NCBI RefSeq assembly: GCF_016888165.1
Contig: NZ_JACSWC010000437.1
Location: 1 to 64,000 of the forward strand
Origin: Halomicronema sp. CCY15110
GTDB taxonomy: Bacteria; Cyanobacteriota; Cyanobacteriia; Phormidesmidales; Phormidesmidaceae
Reading direction: 5' to 3'
Length of the DNA: 64,000 nt
The notes beneath the pieces were generated by a model. That model saw only the letters and a list, made by a program, of their open reading frames with translations, was not told the DNA's origin and searched no databases. The position numbers and the translations under genes are program-made. Each line of letters begins with the position of its first letter. Positions within the stretch are counted from its first letter, which is position 1. Of the stretch, positions 7,149 through 15,098 are shown in pieces.

Positions 7149-9719
7149 CTATTCGGCGTCCGCATTGAGTAGCGCGATCGCCTGTTGCCCCGCTTGCCAT
7201 GCTCCCCACAGATTCCCCTGCATCAACGACGCCACGGCACTCAAACCCTGAATTTCGGGCTCATCAGGAGCCAGCTCCAGGGCTGGGGCTAGCGCCGCTT
7301 GGGCCGCGCGGGGACGAAACGCATACAGATTCACGAAGCCCAGATAGGCATGGACATAGGGGTTTTCGGCATCTTGTTGGGCCAAAAGTTCGAGCGAAGC
7401 GATCGCCTCGTTGACCTTCAGCTGCAAGACCTGTGCCAAAACCAGCCCGTAACCGTAATTCACGGCGTTGTCGGGACTGTCCCAACGACGCTGTAAACTC
7501 TGCTCGGCCTGCACCAGATAGTTTTGGATGGGATCGTACAGATTCAGCCGGCCAATGGGGTCAAAGACTTCATCCAAATAGTCCGGCCCCAACGGCAGTA
7601 ACTGACTCACTTCCCGCAGTTGCGTCACCCAGTCTAAATCAGGCGCGGAGACGGGAGGCGCTAGCCCCGACAGTTCTACCGTTGTGGTGGGAATCGTTAA
7701 GGCGGCGGCTTCGCCAGTGGTCGTATCCACATAGCGACCCACCAAGCGATAAGTGCCCGCCGGAGCCGCTGCAGGTGGCAAGGTCGCCAGGCGCTCCGTC
7801 ACCCGAAAGCAACCGTCGGGGTTAATATCGGCCGGGCTGAGGGTCGTCTGCATGGGTTGGATCGGATGCGGGCGCAGAGTCCCCAAGCCAAGGCCATGAT
7901 CATGCAGCCAAGGGGAAGTCATTTCGGCGGTGCTCGTGGTCGGTTCCCAAGTCAGTAAGACGAGTCCGGTTCTCAGCGCTGACCAGCGGCCGACCCACTC
8001 ATAGGTCACGGGCAGGGCTTGTCCGGGTGGCCCCAGCGGTGGCACTTCGACCCGCTGCAAGGCCGGAATTGCGCGAGCACAGGCACTCATGGGCAGGGCG
8101 GTCACGGTGACGGGCAACTGCTGCCGCCGATAAAGATAAAGGCGAGTGTGGTTAGGTAAATCCCAAGTGCGGTCGATCGCAAAATCCGGGCTGGCCTCCA
8201 GCAAATTCGCTAGTTGGGCCTGTTCGTCCTCGGGGGTGGCGGGCGGTGGCCAGGGCGCGTCGATCGCCCCTTGGGCATAGAACCACGACAGCGATCGCAG
8301 ATCTTGCTCATGTTTACTCGGACGACTGCCCACTTGCCGTCCATAGACCTGATAATCAGCCAGCTTGCCGTAATAGCTGACGGTGTGCTGATTAAACACT
8401 GCGGTGGATTGCAGGCCCCCCAAGGTTGATAGCTGATAGGGCTGGGTTTGGGTGACTTGGGCGATCACCTGATCATGGGGGTAGGGCGCTCCCAGGTAAG
8501 GATGAAAAGCGGCATGGGGCGCGAGGGTCTGCGTCACCCAGTCCAGTGTGGGCAACCCGGTGGGAAACATCGTCAGCAATGCCGTCAATAGCCCCACGAG
8601 ATAAGTGGCGGTTGTGACCCACGGCCATTTGCGCCACCAACAAGCCAGCCCCCAGGCCAACAGGACGGCGATCGCGGGCAGCACCGGGGCGATATACCGC
8701 AAGTCCTTATTCACAATGCCCGACCACAGCACATAGCCCGCGACGATGTACGCCACCAGCCACAGCCGTCCCGCCGGAGTGCCGTCGAGCTGCAAGGTCG
8801 ATTTGCGACCGGGCAATCGGCCCCCGGCCCACAGCACCACCCCCACCAGCGGCACAATGAGCAATCCCCAAGAAATGGCTGACGGCAGATCCTGCCAGTA
8901 ATAAGTCCAGGCCGCCACGGTATTCAGCATGGGGTCGCCCTCGGCTTGCGCCGAGGCCACATTGGTATTGCCGATAATGCTGAACTGAAACAGCCAATTG
9001 ACCGACAGCCAAGGCAGCATGACGCCCAACGTCAACAGAGCCGCGACCAAGAGCTGCAACAAACGACCCCAGCGTCGCCGCCAGAGCGTAGCGAGCCCGA
9101 CCCAGACTAATGGCACCAGCAAAAACACGAGAGCCGACTGCTTCGCCATTAACGCCAACCCGTAGCTCACCCCAAAGGCCCCGGCCCAGAGCCATTGCCG
9201 TAACGATGAGGGCGCATCGCGCCAGACGGTGAGACACCAAAAACTGAGCACCACTAACGCCGTCAGGGCATAGTCGAGCTGAAAATCTAGCGAAAGTTTG
9301 ATGAGTCGCGGCATCAACAAGGTGAGGCCAACGGCGAGTAAACCGATTTGGGGACTGAAAAGATGCCGCCCCAGGCCGTAGGTCGCGATGAGCAAAATGA
9401 GCCCAAATAGGGCGTTCGCCACGATCGCAATATCGGGGCCTGGCCCCCACAGCGTATGCACTCCAGCGGTCACCAAATACAGCACCGGGGGATACTTGGG
9501 CGACAGCATCCATAGATGACGCAGCCCATCAGCCGTCCACCAAGGGCTATGGGTCAGCGTCCACCAAAAGTTCATCGAGAGCGACAAATGCTCCGCTTGA
9601 TCCCACGCGGGCGGAGTGCGATCGAGAATAATCCAGAGGGCCGCGATCGCGATCGCACCGCCCCAGAGCACCCCAATCCGCACGACATCTTCGACCCAGC
9701 TAGTCGGCGCTTTCGCCAT
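7149..9719 (-). CDS. GT39-type membrane glycosyltransferase with C-terminal TPR-like region
   Basis: An 856-residue protein. The first 400 residues are polytopic membrane with the ArnT/PMT (GT39, GT-C fold) layout: an acidic loop after TM1 (PPAWDQAEHL, catalytic Asp about 36), SPKYPPVLYLVTAGVHTLWG, and a conserved NKDLRYIAPVLPA segment. Such enzymes use a polyprenyl-phosphate sugar and act on the periplasmic side. A periplasmic region follows, and the last about 120 residues look like two or three TPR-type helical repeats (NYGYGLVLAQ..., ENPYVHAYLGFVNLYAF). GAGGT before the ATG supports the start. Acceptor unknown. The TPR tail could bind a partner. Confidence 0.8.
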   Translation of the reverse strand: MAKAPTSWVEDVVRIGVLWGGAIAIAALWIILDRTPPAWDQAEHLSLSMNFWWTLTHSPWWTADGLRHLWMLSPKYPPVLYLVTAGVHTLWGPGPDIAIVANALFGLILLIATYGLGRHLFSPQIGLLAVGLTLLMPRLIKLSLDFQLDYALTALVVLSFWCLTVWRDAPSSLRQWLWAGAFGVSYGLALMAKQSALVFLLVPLVWVGLATLWRRRWGRLLQLLVAALLTLGVMLPWLSVNWLFQFSIIGNTNVASAQAEGDPMLNTVAAWTYYWQDLPSAISWGLLIVPLVGVVLWAGGRLPGRKSTLQLDGTPAGRLWLVAYIVAGYVLWSGIVNKDLRYIAPVLPAIAVLLAWGLACWWRKWPWVTTATYLVGLLTALLTMFPTGLPTLDWVTQTLAPHAAFHPYLGAPYPHDQVIAQVTQTQPYQLSTLGGLQSTAVFNQHTVSYYGKLADYQVYGRQVGSRPSKHEQDLRSLSWFYAQGAIDAPWPPPATPEDEQAQLANLLEASPDFAIDRTWDLPNHTRLYLYRRQQLPVTVTALPMSACARAIPALQRVEVPPLGPPGQALPVTYEWVGRWSALRTGLVLLTWEPTTSTAEMTSPWLHDHGLGLGTLRPHPIQPMQTTLSPADINPDGCFRVTERLATLPPAAAPAGTYRLVGRYVDTTTGEAAALTIPTTTVELSGLAPPVSAPDLDWVTQLREVSQLLPLGPDYLDEVFDPIGRLNLYDPIQNYLVQAEQSLQRRWDSPDNAVNYGYGLVLAQVLQLKVNEAIASLELLAQQDAENPYVHAYLGFVNLYAFRPRAAQAALAPALELAPDEPEIQGLSAVASLMQGNLWGAWQAGQQAIALLNADAE

Positions 9720-9904
9720 AGTGATGGCTACCTCACAATCTTCCAGCCCGTATTGTAAGTCGCCGGGGAACGGGCGCTAATCTGACGATGGAAGGCCCAG
9801 CCGCTCGTGGCGGCTAGGCGACTGTGGCCCAGGCAGAGCCGCGATCAAAAGGGGGAAAGGCCAGGGGGAGGAATCAGGATTGGATAAAATCCAAGTCTTG
9901 TCAG

Positions 9905-9944
9905 GCAGGCATCTTGCCTGCATTTGAACAGCCGAGACGGCTGT
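9905..9944. repeat. Twin short hairpins
   Basis: Two perfect small inverted repeats sit side by side in the 9720-9970 spacer: GCAGGCA/TGCCTGC around TCT (9905-9921) and ACAGCC/GGCTGT around GAGAC (9928-9944). No U-run follows. From memory this pair resembles a small intergenic repeat of filamentous cyanobacteria. It lies upstream of the leftward GT39 gene and just downstream of the leftward 119-aa gene, so it could also stabilise that mRNA 3' end. Confidence 0.5.
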
Positions 9945-9970
9945 CCACACATCGTTAAATTCCCATTCCC

Positions 9971-10330
9971 TTAGTGCGATCGCCAATTACGGTAGAGCGC
10001 CACGCCAAACAGCCCCACGCCCCAGAGAACGAAATTTACCGCAAACCAGGCCATCCAGGTCAGCAGGTGGCCCATCAGCGCCCAAGCGCCCACCGTCATG
10101 CGCACCAAATATTGCCCTAGGGAACAGGGGTAGGCGGGAATATCGGGCGGCGCAGGGGGACAACTGCCCGTTTGGATAACCGCGATCGCCCCCGGCAGAA
10201 TCCACGACAGGCTCATGAGCAACGGTGGCCCAAGCATGGATAGCAAGAACAGGGCAATCCAGCGATTTAGCGGGGGCGATCGCCTCCCGGAGCGGGCACC
10301 TGAAGCCATGGTCGTCGGCCCGAACATCAA
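9971..10330 (-). CDS. Small membrane protein of unknown function
   Basis: A 119-residue protein with a basic N-terminus (ARSGRRS) and two to three hydrophobic segments: about 24-47 (IALFLLSMLGPPLLMSLSWI) and 78-113 (ALMGHLLTWMAWFAVNFVLW region). A periplasmic or lumenal loop contains two cysteines (SCPPAPPDIPAYPCS). I do not recognise the family. It starts 10 nt after the stop of the DUF4330 gene on the same strand, so the two are almost certainly one transcript. The internal M at residue 8 is an alternative start. Confidence 0.65.
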   Translation of the reverse strand: MMFGPTTMASGARSGRRSPPLNRWIALFLLSMLGPPLLMSLSWILPGAIAVIQTGSCPPAPPDIPAYPCSLGQYLVRMTVGAWALMGHLLTWMAWFAVNFVLWGVGLFGVALYRNWRSH

Positions 10331-10340
10331 CAGCCCTAGC

Positions 10341-10883
10341 CTAACTTTCCGCGTCTAAAATGCGTACCCCCACCGTGCTGGTGTAGAAGCTGTAAAGGTC
10401 GCCTTCAATTTGAATCTGCGTGCCAATTTTCACGGGACTGTTGCCGACCACCGGGCCGTTATCGGTAATCAGCGCATCATCGGTCAACGTGATCAGCAAA
10501 TCAATCGTATAGTCCATCTCTGGGCGCGGATCTGGAAAGGACTTGACGGTGCCATCAGGCTGCGGCACCGCTTGGCTACGCGGCAGCTGCTGCACGTCTT
10601 GGATGCGCACTTCGCCATGGGGCTGGTTGCGAATGATGACGTTCGTCGTTTCGGACTCTTGCAGCATTTGGAAGAAGCCTTCGGGATCAGACACCGTTAA
10701 GCCCCGCACCATGACATCGACTTCGACGGGCTGGGTGTTACCGCCGCCCACCTGAGCCACAGAGCCCCCCGTCCCTGGGAAGATGAAAATTCCCACCAAC
10801 ACCATCAAAATGATGAGGGCAGCCCCAATATCCAACAAGCTGACTTTGCCAAACAGCCGACCTTTCGCATCCAAAATTTGCAT
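10341..10883 (-). CDS. DUF4330 domain-containing membrane-anchored protein
   Basis: A 180-residue protein beginning MQILDAKGRLFGKVSLLDIG, the hallmark of the cyanobacterial DUF4330 family. One transmembrane helix (about 17-36) anchors a C-terminal soluble domain of beta-rich character with repeated V/I strands (VEVDVMVRGL, VNIIIRNQPHG-like, DYTIDLLITL). The domain arrangement resembles small periplasmic or lumenal adaptors; the family has no established function. It is the first gene of a two-gene leftward unit with the small membrane protein 10 nt downstream. Confidence 0.82.
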   Translation of the reverse strand: MQILDAKGRLFGKVSLLDIGAALIILMVLVGIFIFPGTGGSVAQVGGGNTQPVEVDVMVRGLTVSDPEGFFQMLQESETTNVIIRNQPHGEVRIQDVQQLPRSQAVPQPDGTVKSFPDPRPEMDYTIDLLITLTDDALITDNGPVVGNSPVKIGTQIQIEGDLYSFYTSTVGVRILDAES

Positions 10884-11193
10884 CGTGAGACTTTCCTTTA
10901 TCGTGAATCAGATCAGCAGTTCAACCGGATATGTCCAGCCTGTCGATCGCCATAATCCCTTCGCTAGACTGGGTACCAGGCAAAGGTCGCCCATCACCAT
11001 CCCCAGCGACGCGACTTAGTCCGACCGTTATCAAGCGAGCGCTATGTCATCAAAGACATATTTAATCACTCCGCTGGCAACTTCGAGGCAAATTTTAACG
11101 TCAATGGGAGTTAAGTCACCAATTTAGGCACCCTATCCACAGGGACCACGGCTGTGAGGAGCCAGGACAACGCAAGGGCAGGAAAGAAAACGG
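10884..11193. other. Divergent promoter region
   Basis: A 310-base spacer between the leftward DUF4330 gene and the rightward M48 protease gene; no gene is seen. It includes a short palindrome-like patch ATGTCATCAAAGACAT (11043-11058). Ribosome-binding-like GGAAAG lies about 11 nt before the ATG at 11194. No confident promoter boxes. Confidence 0.5.
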
Positions 11194-12039
11194 ATGAATA
11201 ATTTAATGCACCCACTAAAACGACTGGGCCGGCGCTGGCTCTATGGCGCGATCGCGCTCATCATCGCAACGGGATTAATCGCAACTACGCCGCAGCCGTC
11301 GAAAGCGAATATCAATATTTTTGATCTGATTTTTAACGGCATCCAATACGTTCAACTGTCGAATCTGAGCGATGCCCAGGAAGTTGACCTCGGCCAACAG
11401 ACCGATCGCGCCCTCAAGCGGCAAGGGATCCGGGTTTTCCGGCAGGATGCCGCCGTCTCGCAATACATTAACGAGATTGGGCAGCGGTTGGCGATGGTGA
11501 GCGATCGCAACCAAATTCCTTACACCTTCCAAATTGTGGCGGATGACAGCATCAACGCCTTTGCCACCTCCGGCGGGTTTGTTTATCTCAATACCGGGTT
11601 ACTCAAAGCCGCCAATAACGAGGCGGAACTCGCGGGGGTAGTCGCCCATGAGATTGGACATATTGTGGGCCGCCACTCGGTCAACCGGATGCGGGAAATC
11701 ACCCTGGCAAACGGGATCGTTGGAGCCCTGGGGGTTTCGCAAGACGACTTGGTCAATATTGGGGTGCAGTTGGCGCTATTTTTGCCCAATAGCCGCACCG
11801 CCGAGTACGAAGCCGATGAGTTGGGCTACGTCAACCTGGGGCAAGCGGGGTATGACCAGCGTGGTTTGATTTCCTTCATGGAAAACCTGAACAGCGGCAC
11901 CCCCGAATTTTTTAGCTCTCATCCGGATCCCGGCAATCGAGTAAACCGACTGCAGGAAATGTATGCCGACTCGCACCGAGAAGAAGCGACCTACGGCACT
12001 AACCCGGAAATCTATCGCTCTAGAATTGCGGGCCTGTAG
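11194..12039 (+). CDS. M48-family zinc metalloprotease (BepA/LoiP-like)
   Basis: A 281-residue exported protease. The N-terminus has a basic stretch and a hydrophobic signal (about 15-32). The peptidase M48 domain carries the zinc motif HEIGH at 152-156 and the third ligand E206 in EYEADELG; HSVNRM follows the first motif as usual. Such short periplasmic M48 enzymes degrade misfolded envelope proteins. The C-terminus has the typical SSHPDPGNRVNRL element. Its last 20 bases overlap the convergent coaX gene, and a strong hairpin inside coaX (12069-12116) is placed to terminate it. Family and active-site assignment are secure. Confidence 0.9.
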   Translation: MNNLMHPLKRLGRRWLYGAIALIIATGLIATTPQPSKANINIFDLIFNGIQYVQLSNLSDAQEVDLGQQTDRALKRQGIRVFRQDAAVSQYINEIGQRLAMVSDRNQIPYTFQIVADDSINAFATSGGFVYLNTGLLKAANNEAELAGVVAHEIGHIVGRHSVNRMREITLANGIVGALGVSQDDLVNIGVQLALFLPNSRTAEYEADELGYVNLGQAGYDQRGLISFMENLNSGTPEFFSSHPDPGNRVNRLQEMYADSHREEATYGTNPEIYRSRIAGL

Positions 12040-12877
12040 CCAGCAAAGCGGGCTGGAGATGGCTTAAACCCAAAAACGTCAGGTGAGGCTCTAATGTCAT
12101 CCCTGGCGTTTTTGGGTTTTGGGACTGCCACCATTGGTAGAGCTTTGGCCCATCGCCCCCGGTCAGCACGATTTGGCCTGCCGGATAATCTTGTCGCCAC
12201 GCTTGCACATAGTCCGTCAACGTCGCCAACGTGCCATAGATGACGCCACTACGGATGGCTTCGGCGGTGTGGCTGGCCCAGCGCGATGGCAGTTCTGTCG
12301 GCAGGTGAGCAGTCGGCAAGTTAGCGGTGTTGGCGGCTAAGGTGGTGAACTGGGTGGTCAGTCCTGGCAAAATGGCCCCCCCGATCAAGCGCTCTGCCGT
12401 GCTAGCAGTGAAGGTCAGCGCCGTGCCCGCATCAATCACCAGGACGGGCCAACCGTAGCGATCGCCCGCTCCCAGCAAGTTCAACGCGCGATCGATGCCC
12501 AGGGTGGGATACAGATTGGCCAGGGGAATGTCTGCCAGGGTGACCTCGCGAAAGTAGGGGTAACGCTGCCACAGGTCCGTTTGTGCCGGAACGACAGAAG
12601 CGACAACCAGCCGGAGGGGCGACGCGGGGGGCAAAATCGCCGCCAGCTTAGTCAACTCGTCGAGCGTGCTCCTGTCCAAAGTTGGGAGCGATCGCCACGC
12701 CGCCACGCCAAACTGATGATCGAGTAATTCTGTCACTTGGGCGGACGTCAGGTGCGGGGTGTGCCAAACGGCCTGCAACTGCTGCTGCCGAAAAAGGCCC
12801 CAATGGAGCCGGGTATTGCCCACCACCAGCCCCAACCATGGGACATCCCATTCAGACACAGAGAGCGGGTCAGGCAT
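12020..12877 (-). CDS. coaX: Type III pantothenate kinase
   Basis: A 285-residue enzyme that phosphorylates pantothenate, the first committed step of coenzyme A synthesis. Visible motifs: N-terminal ASKHA phosphate loop VVGNTRLHWGLF (about 18-29), central LVIDAGTALTFTA with the catalytic Asp, and GGAILPGLTTQFTTLA. The usual first Asp of the DxGNT motif is Val here; I believe cyanobacterial members often have this, but it deserves a check. The start ATG overlaps the stop of the upstream glycerate kinase gene by 8 nt, so they are co-translated. Convergent overlap with the M48 gene at the 3' end. Confidence 0.88.
   Translation of the reverse strand: MPDPLSVSEWDVPWLGLVVGNTRLHWGLFRQQQLQAVWHTPHLTSAQVTELLDHQFGVAAWRSLPTLDRSTLDELTKLAAILPPASPLRLVVASVVPAQTDLWQRYPYFREVTLADIPLANLYPTLGIDRALNLLGAGDRYGWPVLVIDAGTALTFTASTAERLIGGAILPGLTTQFTTLAANTANLPTAHLPTELPSRWASHTAEAIRSGVIYGTLATLTDYVQAWRQDYPAGQIVLTGGDGPKLYQWWQSQNPKTPGMTLEPHLTFLGLSHLQPALLATGPQF
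12069..12120 (+). terminator. Rho-independent-type terminator of the M48 gene, inside coaX
   Basis: Arm CCCAAAAACGTCAGG (12069-12083) pairs with CCTGGCGTTTTTGGG (12102-12116), 15 bp with a single wobble, loop 18 nt, followed by TTTT (12117-12120). It begins 29 nt past the protease stop codon. The same bases encode the C-terminal part of CoaX on the other strand. Confidence 0.7.
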
Positions 12878-14132
12878 CGATCAAGATGGCGCGAAAGTCA
12901 TTCACATTGGTGAGGGTGGGGCCGGTGGTCACCAGCGCCGCCACCCCCTCGAAGAACGAATAGCTATCGTGAGCCGCGAGCAGTTCGCCCGCTTTGAAGC
13001 CGCGATCGCGGCCCTGCGACAAAATCAGTGGCCCCATCACCGCTCCCGCATTGTCTTCGCTGCCATCAATGCCGTCCGTATCACAGGCGATCGCCCACAC
13101 CTTTTCCTGACCTTTGAGCGCCACGGCCAGGGAGAGTAAAAACTCACAATTGCGTCCCCCTTTGCCTGCTGCTCCCGTCACGGTCACTGTCGTTTCGCCC
13201 CCGGAGAGAAGAATGCACGGCGGCGCGATCGGCTGCTGGTACTGCACCACTTGCTGCACAATACCGGCATGGACAATGCCTACCTGGCGGGCCTCGCCCT
13301 CGATCGCACTGCCCAAAATCAGCGGTTGGTACCCCCAGGCTTCTGCTTGCTGGGCCGCCGCTACCAGCGATTGTTGCGGTGCCGCGATCAGATGATTGGT
13401 GGTGGTGCTCAGGCGCTCATCCCCCGGTGCCACCACCGGGTCAGGGTTCGCTTGCAGGTAGGCCAATACCTCCGGCGGCACGGAAATGTCGTATTTCTGC
13501 AAAATGTGGAGGGCATCTTGCGTTGTCGCTGCGTCGCCTACCGTGGGGCCAGAGGCGATCGCTCGCAGGTCATCGCCCGGCACGTCCGAAATCAGCAACG
13601 AGACCACCTGAGCGGGATACGCCGCCGCCGCCAAGCGCCCCCCGCTAGAGCGGGAAAGATTCTTGCGCACGGCATTCATGTCGCCAATATCCGCGCCCGA
13701 TCGCAACAATTGGCGGTTTAAATCGGCTAGCACCTCTAGCCCAATGCCCACCGGAGGCAACGTTAACAGCGCCGACCCGCCGCCTGAAATCAAGCAGATC
13801 ACCAAATCGTCTGCCCCCAGCGGCGTCACCGTTGCCAGAATGCGCTCCGCCGCCGCCATGCCGTTGGCATCGGGGACGGGGTGCGCCGCCTCCAGCACTT
13901 CCACTCGCTGGGTCTCAGCGCCGTGTCCGTAACGGGTAACGACGACCCCGGACAGCGGCCCCGACCAAGCTTGTTCCACCGCGCGGGCCATGGCCGCCGC
14001 CGACTTACCCGCTCCGACGACCACCGTCTGGCCTTTAGGAGGGGATGGCAAAAATGCGGGAATGCGGCGATCGGGTTGGGCCGCTGCCACCGCAGTATCA
14101 AATAATTGGCGCAAAATCTCGGTCGGCGACAT
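12870..14132 (-). CDS. Glycerate 2-kinase / DUF4147-MOFRL family
   Basis: A 420-residue two-domain protein. The N-terminal DUF4147 domain has VVVGAGKSAAAMARAVE, VCLISGGGSALL-type loop (LISGGGSALLTLPP) and SDVPGDDLRAIASGPT; the C-terminal MOFRL domain has LLSGGETTVTV, GKGGRNCEFLLSLA and IACDTDGIDGSEDNAGA. These are hallmarks of GckA/TtuD-type glycerate kinases, which phosphorylate D-glycerate to 2-phosphoglycerate; in a cyanobacterium this could serve photorespiratory glycerate salvage. Some homologues were named hydroxypyruvate reductases. It heads a unit with coaX (8-nt overlap). Confidence 0.85.
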   Translation of the reverse strand: MSPTEILRQLFDTAVAAAQPDRRIPAFLPSPPKGQTVVVGAGKSAAAMARAVEQAWSGPLSGVVVTRYGHGAETQRVEVLEAAHPVPDANGMAAAERILATVTPLGADDLVICLISGGGSALLTLPPVGIGLEVLADLNRQLLRSGADIGDMNAVRKNLSRSSGGRLAAAAYPAQVVSLLISDVPGDDLRAIASGPTVGDAATTQDALHILQKYDISVPPEVLAYLQANPDPVVAPGDERLSTTTNHLIAAPQQSLVAAAQQAEAWGYQPLILGSAIEGEARQVGIVHAGIVQQVVQYQQPIAPPCILLSGGETTVTVTGAAGKGGRNCEFLLSLAVALKGQEKVWAIACDTDGIDGSEDNAGAVMGPLILSQGRDRGFKAGELLAAHDSYSFFEGVAALVTTGPTLTNVNDFRAILIDA

Positions 14133-14261
14133 AGGCTTTCTGACTCGGCCACAGCATTATGCCAAATTCAGCCGCCACCGTCAGACAATGACGTGACAAC
14201 CCCACCCAGAGCTAACGACTAACGCCCCTGATGCCGGCCCTAAAGCTCGCCATGATGTGAC

Positions 14262-14609
14262 TCAATAATCCAACGTGAGTGTTTTATACGGGTCGGTCGG
14301 CTTCGCGGTGGCAGGTGGATAAATAACACTGTTGGGCTCTGACAACGATGGCGATGACTGTGGAGTCGACGCATTGGCCTCGCCGAGTTCACGGGCTTGG
14401 TCAGTGAGGACGTTGATTTCTTGATCCAAAACGGCGAGTCGATCTTGGATGCGATCGCGGCGCTTGTTCAGGCTAGCGAGTTCTTGCTTCAGCCGTTTGC
14501 GCTCGATTGTCAGCTTATACAGGTTCAAATAGTGCGATGACTCGGACTGTTGTCGAGGCATCGTACTGACTTTGGGATGAATGCGGCTAGGGGGACGAGA
14601 AAATGACAT
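14262..14609 (-). CDS. Small coiled-coil protein, unknown function
   Basis: A 115-residue basic protein. After a short Ser/Arg/Pro-rich leader it has a strong coiled-coil (about 20-75) with heptad character: YLNLYKLTIERKRLKQELAS then NKRRDRIQDRLAVLDQEI. The tail is disordered and ends PYKTLTLDY. I chose the ATG at 14609 (MSFSRPPS) because upstream sequence in the longer frame is low complexity. I do not recognise a named family. No neighbour suggests a role: it stands between glycerate kinase and a repeat-rich spacer. Confidence 0.55.
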   Translation of the reverse strand: MSFSRPPSRIHPKVSTMPRQQSESSHYLNLYKLTIERKRLKQELASLNKRRDRIQDRLAVLDQEINVLTDQARELGEANASTPQSSPSLSEPNSVIYPPATAKPTDPYKTLTLDY

Positions 14610-14902
14610 AGGGCTTAATGACTGAGGGGCGATCGCGCCATGGTTGGGAAACACCGCTGGAATCGTTGAACAAAGCGACGCTGCCCGTGGAGTCGGGGCC
14701 GTGGGCACAACTCTGCCTCAATCCAGCAGCCAGCGACATCCAGAGCCTATCCAACGCCTTCAAGCTAGCTCACCGCTGGGATTTCCTCCCGTTGCAGCAG
14801 CGTATATTTACAAACGCTTGCCCACTGTCGCCAAACCTTTGGGACTCGCATCGATATCTGCAAAGCCCCTAAAGGCTCGCAGCTCACCGTCTCGATGTGA
14901 CG

Positions 14903-14970
14903 AGAACCCCGGTTTCTTCCCTGAGGCCAGTCCGGTTGCGTAGACACACCAACAGAGAAACCGGGGTTCT
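14903..14970. repeat. 15-bp inverted repeat, AGAACCCCGGTTTCT
   Basis: AGAACCCCGGTTTCT at 14903-14917 and its exact complement at 14956-14970, separated by 38 nt. The arm is of the GAAACCGGG type that recurs in intergenic DNA of filamentous cyanobacteria (from memory). It may be a miniature mobile repeat. Confidence 0.7.
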
Positions 14971-15055
14971 GGGCTGAGCGGCAAGCGGCAAAACGTTGAG
15001 GATAAAGCAATTGCTGCCCAGGCCGTAAACAATACTTCCCCTTGGCAGTACCTCT

Positions 15056-15088
15056 GATTCCTCGCCTTACTCCGATTCCTCGCCTTAC
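15056..15088. repeat. Tandem duplication of GATTCCTCGCCTTAC
   Basis: Two exact copies (15056-15070 and 15074-15088) at an 18-nt period, followed directly by CAAGGAGAGGCTAGGTGAGG. The NACHT-protein stop codon lies immediately downstream (15099), so the repeat sits at its 3' end. Confidence 0.7.
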
Positions 15089-15098
15089 CAAGGAGAGG

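Larger units (their letters stand above)
14610..15098. other. Repeat-rich intergenic region
   Basis: Nearly 490 bases without a supportable gene; three overlapping frames on both strands have no motif. It holds a 15-bp inverted repeat (14903-14970) and two tandem 15-mers (15056-15088). It separates housekeeping genes from the NACHT-protein island. Confidence 0.6.

Noticed and set aside
8707..9513. 268-aa open frame on the minus strand inside the GT39 gene
   Set aside because: It is an alternative frame of the GT39 gene in GC-rich sequence; its composition (Arg/Gly/Ala-rich, no hydrophobic pattern) is that of a shadow frame.
13251..13721. 156-aa ORF opposite the glycerate kinase gene
   Set aside because: It is fully inside a gene with clear MOFRL and DUF4147 motifs, and is Arg-rich without any family likeness.
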